From Phlyctochytrium arcticum (taxonomy: Eukaryota; Chytridiomycota; Chytridiomycetes; Chytridiales; Chytridiaceae), in NCBI GenBank assembly GCA_025602905.1, contig JAHLKI010000032.1, forward strand, positions 240,872 through 304,871: 64,000 nt of DNA, given 5' to 3'. This document shows, one piece after another, positions 47,493 through 57,570 of this stretch. The notes beneath the pieces are model-generated. The model was not told the origin of the DNA, searched no databases, and worked only from the letters and a program-made list of their open reading frames with translations. The translations under genes and the position numbers were made by a program. The number at the start of each line of letters is the position of its first letter. Positions within the stretch are counted from its first letter, which is position 1.

Positions 47493-48461
47493 TCACTCCC
47501 AAGCCCAAGCACTTTGACGAACATGAGAATCCCATTTGAGTATCCTCTTGCCTTCCACATCGCCGCCGGCTCCCGCCACAACAAACAGAGGCATCAAATG
47601 CTCTGCGGCTCTGCGCGGATGTGAGTCGTACGCTCCCTGCATGTGCTCCCATTTCGCCAACGCCTCTCTCCTCTTGACTGGATCCTGGATCTTGCATGCA
47701 TCGTCCAACGCAGTATCAAAACTTTTGTTGACGACGCCGTTTCGTGCCGATGCCGAGCGATCCATCAATGTCCGCATATTGTGAAATGACATGCCGCTTC
47801 CCACAATCATGATTCCCTCATCGCGGAGCGGAGCAAGCGCCTGGCCAATCTTGTAATGCGCCTCCGCGTCCTGGCTGGTCAGCACCGACATGGGAATAAT
47901 GGGTATATGCGTAAACTCGTCCCCCAAGTAAACCTTGAACGGAACAAAGACGCCATGATCCCAGCCCCGTTTTCCGTCCGTGGAAGACTGGATCCCGGCT
48001 GCCCCCAACAGTTCCACGACGCGATGTGCGACATCGGGTGATCCCGTTACCGGAAAGTGAACATTGTACGTTTCCTTCGGGAACCCGTAATAGTCGTAAT
48101 ACAATTCTGCCTTGGGGAGCGTCGAGACTTGGGGATGCTCCGTCTCCCAATGGGCCGTGACGACCAAGATGGCCTTGGGAGGGTTGTTGATGAGGTATTT
48201 GCGGGCGCCTTCCGGACGCGTGAGAAAATCGACCATGGGAGCGTGACCGGGTTCGTTCAAGAGAGGCATCGGCCCTCCGCCGTGGGGAATAAAGATGGCC
48301 GGGGCTCGAGAAGAAGTGGAAACCGACGACGACATCCTTGTGTTGAAGCGGCGGAAAAGTTGGGTAGGAAAGGAGAGTATGGCGGCGAAAATGGCGAATA
48401 GGGCGAATATAATGCTGATAATGCTGATTGTTTTATATGGAGCCGATGAAGAACTTTGCAT
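47493..48461 (-). CDS. LigB-type extradiol dioxygenase (DODA-like), 322 aa
   Basis: Single exon. The domain spans about residues 50-315 and carries the metal ligands of the class III (DODA/YgiD) family: His in IPHGGGPMPL, His in VTAHWE, His in GWDHGVFVP and the C-terminal SHPRRAAEH segment with LMPLFVVAGAGG. These enzymes cleave catechol-type rings such as DOPA next to the hydroxyl groups, using iron or zinc. I chose the ATG at 48461, which adds a hydrophobic stretch (ISIISIIFALFAIFAAILSF) before the domain, a possible membrane anchor or signal. Starting at Met 48338 would give a soluble 281-residue form. It is convergent with the dipeptidyl-peptidase gene, whose stop is 198 bp away. Substrate unknown. 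Confidence 0.88.
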   Translation of the reverse strand: MQSSSSAPYKTISIISIIFALFAIFAAILSFPTQLFRRFNTRMSSSVSTSSRAPAIFIPHGGGPMPLLNEPGHAPMVDFLTRPEGARKYLINNPPKAILVVTAHWETEHPQVSTLPKAELYYDYYGFPKETYNVHFPVTGSPDVAHRVVELLGAAGIQSSTDGKRGWDHGVFVPFKVYLGDEFTHIPIIPMSVLTSQDAEAHYKIGQALAPLRDEGIMIVGSGMSFHNMRTLMDRSASARNGVVNKSFDTALDDACKIQDPVKRREALAKWEHMQGAYDSHPRRAAEHLMPLFVVAGAGGDVEGKRILKWDSHVRQSAWAWE

Positions 48462-48879
48462 CGAGCAATGGATGGAGAATGAATGGCGGTGAAGATCACC
48501 TACCTCAGCTGCTTTATATAGGAATCCCAACGTTCGTTCTAAAAAAATCGAATTTCGAATGCCAAATCGCGCTTGACAAACATGACAAACCAGGCGCTCC
48601 GGCTCAGGCTCCGGCTGGCGATCCGGCAAGATCATTTCGAATCTTGGCGAGCACAGATTAATATGGGACCATATACTCTCGTGGCCGGATCCCAGACATA
48701 AGCCGTGATTTTGGAAGTCATTGTAGACTTTGAAGTTGAAAGGTCAAATCATCAAAGGTAAAGTACAAAAGTATCGAAATATGCATCAAAAAGTACAAGC
48801 TAGAGTACAAAATACAACAATTGTTAAATAAGTGGGTGGTGGGGGGTTAGATCAAAGAAAAGAGTCTTGCATGCATTCA
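48462..48879. other. Intergenic, no gene seen
   Basis: This lies between the dioxygenase start and the POM152 stop. It contains several AGTACAAAA-like short repeats (48755-48815). No gene is supported. Confidence 0.45.
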
Positions 48880-51800
48880 TCATGAATGTTTCTTCTTTTG
48901 TAAGACAGCATTGGCAGTCTTCATATCAGCCATTTTGCGAGGTGGGTATTCGCAGAAATTGTCTCGCACCCAGGTGACTCGGAACAGACCTTCCCGGTCC
49001 GTCAGGAACGAATACTGTTCAGGAGAAGCGGGGTTAGTTAATCCCTTGTACAAGAGAGAGAGAGAATAAGGAAAAACCCGAACGTACCTTGGGCGTATTG
49101 ATATTTTCAACGTTAAAGACTTCCTCGGGTGCATTCCCGTACCCCGATTCTTCCAGTAAGGGTGTACGAGTATACCTAAAGCTAAACGGCGGCGTCCCTT
49201 GAAACTCAATTCCCACCATAGACTCATCACCTTCCCGAATATCATCAATCATGTCGACTCCGCCATCGACAAATGCTTTCGGTAAGGGTTTGACTTCCTT
49301 GACTAGTCCATTTTCGGGGTAGGTGCAGCACTGCATGGAATTACAGACGCGGGTGACGTTGACGATACCGGCCTCCAGCGCAAAGAGAAGGAGGACCGGA
49401 TCAGTGACTTTGACATCAGGTTTCGTGACGCCGTTCCAGTCATAGCGCACCGAGAAGGGTGCAGTGCCTTCCAACGAGTAGGAAATCATATCCCCGACAC
49501 AAACTCCACGCTGTCCACCGTCCAAGGTAATTTTCGCCATATCCGCCACAAAGACGGAAACGTGGGACTCGTCCTCGCGACTATCGATAATGGTCTCGCA
49601 GCCCGACGCATCCGAAATGGACTTTATGGTATAATCGTAGGTGCCAGTCGTGGTCGGGGTTTCCGGGCGATACACAAACTCGTTGCTGTTGATTTTCAAA
49701 TGCACAATTTCGCGGGGTTGCGTCTCATGTTTACGATGGATTTGGACATGGAAGGGCGGGATACCCGTAAGCGACATGTGCAGCTCGGTATCGGTTGGAG
49801 AAGAGATACACTGGAAAATCCGCTCGCGCTCACCCAAAAAGACAGCCTTGGGTCGTCGATGGACCAGCTGTTGAATCTTGATCGGGTGCCCCTGATGCTG
49901 GATGTTGACGGGTTTCCGATAATTCTCATCGGAAAGACTGTTGAACGTGTAAGTGTGCAGGCCAGGTTTGTCCGTCACCAGGGTAATACGGGCAAACTGC
50001 TGGGACGCGCGGTTCTCAAAATCTCCCAAAGCACGTTCCTTTTTGACCGAGTCGCGCCCCTTGACGTCCTCCAATTCATGCTTGTAATTAATCTTGAACG
50101 GCGCTTTTCCATTCAAATAAATGTTCAAGAAATCGGGAGTCGCTTCGCAGACAGATTTGCGGCGCGGGATGCCACCCATAATCTCGGAATACTCTGCGGT
50201 GGGGATTTCCGCGGTCGGCTGGGGTATCGAAATGACTTGACACTGACTGGGCATCACCACTCGGCCCGAACAAAACGCATCACTCAAATCAACCAGCTCA
50301 TACGTTCCCGCACGACTGACTTCAATGCTGGTAATATCATCCCGGCCCCGAACATGGTGGACCTTGGTGGGTTCATCCAACAATCGGTAGTGCAAAGAGT
50401 AGTCACCCCGCCCGGCGACCGATACGGCTAAGCTTGCAGTGGACCCCTGCAACATTCTAATCGGCTTGGGACACTGGAAACTCACACTGGGTCGTTGAGG
50501 CAGAATCTCCACGGGTATAGGTTTGGTCAATACGGCCGACTTGCATCCATTTCCGTCCGTGATTTCAGTCAAGTCCACAAAATACGTGCCAGACTGACTC
50601 AGTTTCGGGGTTTCAATGGTCAAATCCTTATTCGTGATGTTGCCCGTCGAGAAATGCTCCTTTTCTGATCCCCGGATCAAATCATAGGCCAGGTTCCATG
50701 GCGGCACCCCTGTAATCCCGACCTTGACATTAGCCGTGTCACCAATACAACGGGTGGTGGAGGCTGCTTTGAGAGTGACTTCGGGTGGTGCATGGACAAC
50801 TTGAGTAAACTGGCGAGATTTACTCATGACATTTACTCCCTCCGCATAAATAGCATCTCCAATCTAAAAACCATAAATCTAGTTTAAGCCCCCGTGCCAA
50901 AGACGTTCATCATGACGAAAGATGTCAAACCTTGGTGAAAATGTACTCATAGTGACCCGGCTCTTTCGGCTCGAGCGTAAAGTTGGAGTGCGGCTTGGAA
51001 AACGTCTGACGTGCTTCCAACCTCTTTCCCGTAATCTTGTTATGTTGGACATAGTCAACCCAAAAGGGCGGTTCACCCGTCATGGAAAAGCTAATTTCCA
51101 GACCCGTGGCCCCGAAACAATCCTTGACAACAGGAGCAGCATACATTTCGACTCGGGGAGGAACAGTTGCCTGAACAATGCACGTGGTTGGCAACGCAAC
51201 ACTACCGGCACAGTACTGATCGTTGACACTTGTCAGAACGTAGACTCCAGGATCTGAGATGGGGATATCTTGTCGGTTGCGTTTCAAATCCTTGACCACA
51301 TATTCAGACTCAAACTTGCCGGCTGCCGCATCTTCTTCGGTGGCAGCCCTAGCGTACTTGAGTGTAAATGGCGCCGTTCCGGTCAAGACGACGGGTAGGT
51401 GAGCAGCAGAATCGGGACCGTTCAGACCAGTTCGGATCTTGATGGATTCACATCGCTCAAACTTGGCCAGGGGGCGTGACCGCCCATTGATGAGCGCAAA
51501 GTCTCCATTGGTTCCAGCCCGAATGACATGTTGTCCCGTAATCGGCGGCATCTCGTGATCGCCGCCATGGTTAAAGATGACAGTGTTATTATGGCCATCC
51601 GAAATTTGCAGAATCTTTTCCAGGTACTCAGTGGCCACATCAATTTGCAGGTCGACAGGTACGGTCAAATCATGTTGCCGACCCGCCAAAAGCCTCTGTT
51701 TGATATCTTCTGGTATAGTATGGCCAATTTTCCGCATGAAGCGATCGTCCCGGTACCGGACTTCATCAGCTCGTCCTGTGATGGTGACTAAAGAAGGGGT

Positions 51801-52796
51801 CTGTCCCAGCTTTCGCAAGTACCAAACGTTAAGCGGAGGCGTGCCCGTCATCAAAATATCAAAATGATACGATTCATCAATGCATCGATCTGTCGATGTA
51901 GCTTTTCCGCCGCTTTTGGCATGAAGGATTTTAGCGTCAGGGCATGTAACAATATCCACCACATTGGGTTGCAACAGCTTTCCTTCCACGCCGTCTTCAC
52001 CCACAATGGAAATGAGCCGATAGACTCCCGGCTTCTTGGCTTCAATCGGAAACCGATCGACGATGCGCTCCTTTCGTCGTGTCATGGGGTTTTCTTCGCT
52101 CGCCGGCCCCGCCACCAACACATCCTTTTTGACCCAGTAATCCCCATCATAGCCATAAAATTCGTAGGCAATCTTCCAGGGAGGGGTGCCTTTGATCTTG
52201 AGAGGGATATCGGCGATGGATTCGGACCAGCCCAGACATAGCGAGGTATTCACGTCGAATTTGGCGAGAGTGGGGGGTAGGACGTGGACTAAATGAGAGC
52301 CTTGGATATGCGAATCGTTGAATATATCTGTAGCGCATTCGTTAATGATGAGTCTCAAGAATCGGAGAACTTTAAAGAGCTGGTACTTACCCGGTCTTAT
52401 ATAATGATGCTGTCCACCCGTACTGTATTCTCCACCTGCCGACAAATGCGGAACCACAACCAAATCATCACCCGCCTAAAAACTCGTCAGTCAGACAATC
52501 CCATCATCCAGACTACCCATCAAACCTACAAAATATCCCGCAAGGCCCATATCAATCAACCACGAGCTAACGGTAAATATCGCACACAGGAAAAACCGAA
52601 AATCAATCCAGTCGATTCGGGCCACCCACAGTCCAAGAAAGTAGATGGTATCGAGGACGCACCAAATGAGTAAGTGGACTTGACTCAAAGGGTGCGATCC
52701 GTTAATGTGGGCGAGGACATTGTGTACTTTGAAGGCCCAAATGCCGAATAGGATGGCTGCGGCCAGTTGCCGTTTTGAAACTGCGTCCATGCGCAT
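48880..52796 (-). CDS. POM152: Nucleoporin POM152-like membrane protein, 1219 aa, 5 exons
   Basis: Exons (minus) 52796-52530, 52475-52391, 52327-50931, 50863-49088 and 49014-48880; frame closes. The first 95 residues contain three hydrophobic helices (AAAILFGIWAF, LIWCVLDTIYFLGLWV, FFLCAIFTVSSWLIDMGL), followed by the POM152 segment NDSHIQGSHLVHVLP. The remaining 1050 residues form a chain of immunoglobulin-like beta domains. Each is recognisable from the recurring LxGTPPFxVxY pattern (GTPPWKIAYEF, GTPPLNVWYLR, GTAPFTLKYAR, GEPPFWVDYVQ, GTAPFSVRYDW, GTPPFSFRYTR). POM152 is a pore-membrane ring component of the nuclear pore with its Ig chain in the perinuclear space. It is restricted to fungi and relatives, which supports a fungal source. 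Length is close to the yeast protein. Confidence 0.93.
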
Positions 52797-53222
52797 AGTT
52801 TTAGGCTACCAGGCTCATGGGTTTTTGAGAAAAGAAAACCAGTTGGGGGCTAGATCGTTTTCCGAATCTTGCTTCTGTTTGGCCAACTTTGTGAATCAAG
52901 TTGGACATTTGGAACACGAACCCCATTAACCCGATTGTGGCTAAATGACCGTTTCTGAAAGTGGGAAAATATGCAACCCGAGTTTTACAATAGGGAGGCA
53001 CAGTCATTGTAGCATTAAGTAAGCTGATCCGACCTGGCCGTTTTACTGTACGTTTTTGCAAAACATTCGTTCACCATCTGTCCATTTCCACGCGATCTTT
53101 TGCACTACACACCTCCAGTAAACTCTCGAAACTCACCTCAACCGGTATGGGAAGGAGACTCTGTGACTTTATCCGAACCTTTTCTGACAGGATCTTTAGT
53201 ATTCCGACGCGCAAGTGACAGC
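52797..53222. promoter_or_regulatory. Divergent intergenic region
   Basis: These 426 bp lie between the POM152 start (minus) and the repeat-type gene start (plus). A left boundary of any larger element carrying the plus-strand gene could lie here; no terminal repeat was recognised. Confidence 0.4.
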
Positions 53223-54905
53223 ATGTCGCCGAAGAGGAAGGTGAGATGGGCATCTTGATCAACTTGAAAATCAAGCGCCGCTACAGTCTACTGATCGTAA
53301 TTCCTTCGTCATTTGCCTTTTTTCTTGAACCTCGGAAATCCTCAGGCTGTAGGCTCACGCGTTTGGTTCTATGAAGTGCCTGGAAGAAAGAACGGCAAGT
53401 GGTACTTTATACCCGGCTGTTTTGGTTGTGGGACCAAGAACTCCTCACAATTTTACAAGTTTGGATATGACGAGCTCGGTAAGCTGGCGATGAATGGTGT
53501 GAAGCCTCAGCTTGCGCGTAGGGCCGCTGCCCCGTATGCTTGCGAAGGGTGTCGATCTCGATGGTATAAATACGGATTCTTCCGACCTGTGGAAAGTGTA
53601 CCAGATGAATCGCCGGAAGCAAATGCAGATGAGGATGAAGCCGTAGTCATAATGGTTGATCATGATGAGCCGGAGAACTTGGATGCCATCACCATTATCA
53701 CTCCTTCGAAACCGGATGAAGAGGATCCCGCAACGGTCAATGACTTGAATAAAGCCATGTTGGACTTTATCAAACGTCCTTTCGACGGGAATCCCTTTGT
53801 CGATGTCGATGGATTCATTGCGGCATACCCACGTCTGTACGAGCTCAAGGCCACCTCGATTGGCTTCAAGGACACACCACTTCAATCCGTGGTCTACAGG
53901 GACCGCATGAAGAGAAAAATTATTTTTTCCATCTGCTATGAAGCCCATACCATGGATAGGAGGTGCGACTATATCAAACGAATCGTTGGACGGCAGATGA
54001 TCGGTCAGTCATATACCCTGCAGCGATACTTTTCGAGAGTAGGGATCTGCTACAATCCGTCAAAGTCGGTTGCCCGTTCAAACGATCTAATCCTGGAGTC
54101 GCAAGAAGCCGTGGTGAAGGACATTCTCCAAACAAACCCCCTTCTTGTAGTCACGATTGACGATTTTCACTGGTGTCAGATTCGCGCCATACCAAGCACA
54201 GCTAATGCGCCAGGCAAGTTTACGAGCGCAAGAACAACTGCCAACTATGCAGTGAAGCTTCATCGAGACCTCAAACCACTTCCCCCTGGTATTGGAAGTT
54301 TGAATGCCTCTCTCCTGCAGGACGTGTCGTGGATCCCCCAGGTCATCGAAGGCCCCGGAAGCGAAAGCTATGCCAAGTTGCGCAATGGCGAAGTTCTCTC
54401 CAAGAAAATGTATGCTTATAGCATGGCAACGAAGGCGGCATCTCAGGAAGACTTCCATATTATCGGGAGCGATAATAATCCCATGAAGTCAGCTGATGAC
54501 CTTAAGCCCGTCATGGACAACATAGAGGCTTTTCTGTCCAAAGTAGGCTATCCTGGCGAGGATCTTGCACACAAACAGTCCTTTGTGCTGGCCGGGGGTT
54601 TTTACGTATGGATGTACGTCAACAAGCTTCTCAGATCCCCAAAGTACCAGGCTTTACAACCACATGTACTGGCAGTACCCGACTTGATGCATGTATCACT
54701 CAACTCTCAAGAGGCCATCCTCATACATGCTTGGACGCTGATTCATCCCCTCTGGATTGCTGGGTACCCCGAGATTGAGAACACCACGCCAATCAAGATG
54801 CGACCTAAACGCAGAACAGCTATGCTGGCCCTTGCCATGACCGCATGGCAAGAATGTCGAGAGGAACTTCTAAAAACCTACAAGTTGGCGGCCAATCATC
54901 CTGAC
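53223..54905 (+). pseudogene. 5' part of a DUF6589-like repeat gene, interrupted by a transposon
   Basis: Exon 1 53223-53240 (MSPKRK), a 105-bp intron, then an open exon from 53346 to 54905. The protein has a zinc-ribbon-like pair of CxxC motifs (GCFGCGTK and YACEGCRSRW), an acidic linker, a helix-rich middle and a stretch resembling DUF6589 proteins: VVTIDDFHW, IGSDNNPM, then VPDLMHVSLNSQEAI. Such proteins are multicopy in fungi and may derive from mobile elements; a transposase-like fold is possible but not proven. Translation runs 11 nt into the insertion and stops at 54918-54920. The frame continues exactly at 63471 once the insertion and one copy of CTGAC are discounted, so the break is a clean insertion into a previously open gene. 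Confidence 0.75.
54901..54905. repeat. Target-site duplication CTGAC (left)
   Basis: Matches 63466-63470. Counting it once makes the interrupted gene's reading frame continuous. Confidence 0.9.
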
Positions 54906-54967
54906 TGTGATAGTGCATAACCAAATCCCATAGTATATACTATGGGATTTGGTTATGCACTATCACA
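54906..54967. repeat. Terminal 62-bp perfect palindrome (left)
   Basis: Self-complementary around a central TA (TGTGATAGTGCATAACC...GGTTATGCACTATCACA). An identical copy is at the right end. Each terminus can fold into its own hairpin in addition to pairing with the other. Confidence 0.95.
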
Positions 54968-55657
54968 GGGAGATTCCAACTATGGGCCAACTATGGGCCA
55001 ACTATGTGCCACATTACACCGGGCTTTACACCGTGTAATACGCTGTATACGGGACTTCCAGAAAATTCACAAATTTCTTCTGTCAAAATTTCACACCTTA
55101 CAAGTCGGCGAATAATATTTATCGCTCCATTTACAAGTCTTCACCGGTGTAATACGCCCATTACACCGTGTAATACGCTCATATACGGGCCACCAAACTG
55201 TCGCCTTTTTTCGAAAACTGTCACCGGACTTCCAATCCAACATTCTCGCCACATCCATCATCCATCATCCATCATCGGGGAGCCGAAGTATTTTCACATC
55301 TCCCCGCTACATGTACAATATTTTCACAGTTTCTTCCTGTCGCTTACATTCTTCCCCAGCGATGATTGATATTGTCGAATAACTTCTCCGTTGTGGAGCG
55401 GCCCCTTTACGGGACTTTCAATCCTTTATAACATTCTCCGTTATCGATATCGATATCGGAAAAAGTCCCCGGACTTCCAATCCAACATTTCTGGATGATA
55501 TCGATATAACGCAATATCGCAATACTTTCAGGATCATCAGGATCATCAGGATTATCGATATCACACCCCGATACTGCTATGCCCCTCTGTGTGTCATTTT
55601 TGAATGGGTGACACTTTTTTAGGGCAGTTTTTAGGGCAGTTTTTTTTACTCCATGTC
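54906..55657 (+). repeat. Left arm of the palindromic element
   Basis: 752 bp. It starts with a 62-bp perfect palindrome, then three CCAACTATGgGCC/TGC copies (54978-55010), several GTGTAATACGC motifs with CATATACGGG or TGTATACGGG, an (ATCATCC)n-like tract (55255-55280), TATCGATATCGATATCGG (55442-55460), GATCATCAGGATCATCAGGAT (55530-55555) and GGGCAGTTTTT doublets near the loop. Confidence 0.9.
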
Positions 55658-55712
55658 TGCCCTACTACATGTAAAGTGGAGGGAAATATATAATAAAAGT
55701 GTCTCTCACTCG
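55658..55712. repeat. Central loop of the palindromic element
   Basis: 55 bp of unique sequence between the arms (centre ATATATAATAAAAG), with no coding potential. Confidence 0.85.
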
Positions 55713-55810
55713 AGACATGGAGTAAAAAAAACTGCCCTAAAAACTGCCCTAAAAAAGTGTCACCCATTCAAAAATGACACACAGAGGGGCATAGCAGTAT
55801 CGGGGTGTGA
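55713..55810 (-). repeat. Right arm of the palindromic element, inner part
   Basis: Inverse complement of the inner end of the left arm (GGGCAGT doublets, ATGACACACAGAGGGGC, GCAGTATCGGGGTGTGA). It is cut here by the retrotransposon; the arm resumes at 62811. Confidence 0.9.
55806..55810. repeat. Retrotransposon target-site duplication TGTGA (left)
   Basis: Pairs with 62806-62810; counting one copy rejoins the right arm of the palindrome. Confidence 0.92.
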
Positions 55811-56046
55811 TGCAGCGGGCTCGTGGTTCGCTGCGCATTGTCCGCACCACTGCGCAAACAGCGCAGTGCCGTGCCACATCACACGTGTTGTTTTGTTTTT
55901 CTTTTTGTATATCCCATCCTGCACTGTACATTTTCAGACTCTTTACGCTTTCTCTTTACTCTGCGCTAAAGCAATACACAACCCGACTCACGCACCCTGG
56001 GAAGGTGCATTACCGTCCATACCACTTTTTACCCGAAAACGCTACA
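55811..56046 (+). repeat. 5' LTR, 236 bp
   Basis: Starts TGCAGCGGGCTCG and ends CGCTACA. No difference from the 3' LTR was seen on full reading. Confidence 0.95.
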
Positions 56047-56064
56047 TGGTAGCACCACCCCATC
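56047..56064 (+). other. Candidate primer-binding site
   Basis: TGGTAGCACCACC follows the 5' LTR immediately and starts with the TGG complementary to a tRNA CCA end. The tRNA species cannot be named without the genome's tRNA set. Confidence 0.6.
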
Positions 56065-56169
56065 AGCAATCCTACTAGCCTCAAACCGTCCGTTTACCCT
56101 TTCGACTCGACCTTTCGCTTCTACCTCTTTCGCTTCTTTTAATTCTTTCTACTCTTTGTTCCGTTCAAC

Positions 56170-57570
56170 ATGGGTTCTGGACAAAAGCAGGCTGTGGCGC
56201 GCAAGACCAAAAGCAAAGGCAAGCCGAGTGAAGAGGGCCCCGTCTCTAGTACTATAGAGAGCGGACCTCCTCTCCTGGGTGAAGACCAAACTGAGGCTGG
56301 AGAGATCGGCCAGCATTCTGAGACATCCTCCATTGCTGGAGAAAGAGATGCTCAGGAGACTGGTTCGACCAGCACAGACAACCATGCGGGAGGCGTCGTA
56401 CCCATGATGGTCGACGAAGAGCCCCCGAGAGACGTGGTTAGGCCTTCTGAGGGACCTACGGGGATGACTGGTGTTTCCCTCTCGGGTAATGCCACCCCCG
56501 CGGCGTCCGCTCTTGGAGGAGCCATCGCTGACGTCGCGGACAAGCAACAGCTTACGGCAATTCTCACATCCTTGACGGAGGAGATTGCTTCGCTCAAAGC
56601 TGACGTGGCCGCTCGCGATGGCAATGGCCAACAAGGAAACTTGTTTGATTCAATGCAAAACAAGTCACTCCAGCGCAAAGCTGAAAATGCCATGTTCTCG
56701 GGAGAGGGTAGTGACGTTGCGTCACACAAGAAGATCCGTGACTTCTTGGATAAGCATTATGCTTTCCTTGACCATTCTCCCGCCAACGAGGACCAGCGCG
56801 CGGGGCGATCGTTCGTGGATTACATGGAACGCGCCCTTGAGGGAACAGCCAAGGACTGGTTTTCCTCCATGACCCTGGCCGAGAGACCCGCAAACCGGGA
56901 GGAGTTTGAAGCGAAGCTCAGGGAGCGCTTCGAGCCACGAAACCCGCGGGACGCCATTTTGGCCAGGCTCCGTCAGCTCACGTGCCGAAATTACTCGGCC
57001 TATATCTCCGCCTTCAACAGGATCACTGGCGAATTGAGAACCACCAGCACCGCCCGTAGCCCCATTGACGAAGATCAGATGCGACGCTACTTTCGTGACG
57101 GACTGGAACGGGGAGGGGAATTTTGGAGTCGCCTGATGCAGGCTGTTTTCGGAATGCATCCCGACGCCAACCTCACCCAGATCCAAACGGCTACCACCCA
57201 AACCCTCCAAGCGTGGGGATGCGACAATGACGGGGTCTATGTCCCTGTCGCGGGTGGAACCGGAAAAGGCAAGGGTCCCGCCTCCGTGCCGGCTGCCAAT
57301 AATGGCCCGGCGAAGAACGGTGGTGGAAAGAGTCCCAAAGCCAACGTCTCTGCGGCAAATGGCAAAACCCACAACCATGGTAAGCCCTATGCTTACCAAG
57401 GGCGTGGAGCCAACGCTGGAGCCAGCGGATCCGGGTCAAGTTCATCTCCCGGACCTCGCAAAAACAACCAGCAGGCCGAGTCAGACCGCATCTGGTGCTA
57501 CTGCTGCGGTAGTGGCGACCATTGGTCTGCCAGATGTCCCAATGCCAAACGCCGCGATCCAAAAAACTAG
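56170..57570 (+). CDS. gag: Gag polyprotein of the Ty3/gypsy element, 466 aa
   Basis: Structural capsid/nucleocapsid protein of the retrotransposon. Residues 1-150 are acidic and disordered. About 165-340 are the helical retrotransposon Gag (capsid-like) domain, with the conserved block beginning FLDKHYAFLDH and a segment GTAKDWFSSM...FEAKLRERFEPRNPRD. The C-terminal quarter is Gly/Asn/Lys-rich and ends in a CCHC zinc knuckle CYCCGSGDHWSARC (C-x2-C-x4-H-x4-C), which binds the genomic RNA. The stop TAG (57568-57570) directly follows the slippery heptamer. The start is the first ATG after the leader, 124 bp past the LTR. Frame and motifs are intact. Confidence 0.92.
   Translation: MGSGQKQAVARKTKSKGKPSEEGPVSSTIESGPPLLGEDQTEAGEIGQHSETSSIAGERDAQETGSTSTDNHAGGVVPMMVDEEPPRDVVRPSEGPTGMTGVSLSGNATPAASALGGAIADVADKQQLTAILTSLTEEIASLKADVAARDGNGQQGNLFDSMQNKSLQRKAENAMFSGEGSDVASHKKIRDFLDKHYAFLDHSPANEDQRAGRSFVDYMERALEGTAKDWFSSMTLAERPANREEFEAKLRERFEPRNPRDAILARLRQLTCRNYSAYISAFNRITGELRTTSTARSPIDEDQMRRYFRDGLERGGEFWSRLMQAVFGMHPDANLTQIQTATTQTLQAWGCDNDGVYVPVAGGTGKGKGPASVPAANNGPAKNGGGKSPKANVSAANGKTHNHGKPYAYQGRGANAGASGSGSSSSPGPRKNNQQAESDRIWCYCCGSGDHWSARCPNAKRRDPKN
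57561..57567 (+). promoter_or_regulatory. -1 ribosomal frameshift slippery heptamer A AAA AAC
   Basis: In the gag frame the codons read CCA AAA AAC TAG, so the classic X XXY YYZ heptamer abuts the gag stop. Pol is in the -1 frame and open across this point; slipping gives CTA GAT as the next codons. A downstream stem or pseudoknot would be expected from about 57573; I did not find an obvious strong one by eye. Confidence 0.85.

Noticed and set aside
55004..55369. 121-residue open frame in the left palindrome arm, repeated on the opposite strand at 63002-63367
   Set aside because: Identical only because the arms are inverted copies. The composition is erratic, there are no motifs, and it overlaps repeat motifs; not a gene.
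55570..55800. A separate 230-bp MITE between the left arm and the LTR
   Set aside because: The inverted sequence continues seamlessly into the 62811-63465 arm once the retrotransposon is discounted, so it is the centre of the large palindrome.
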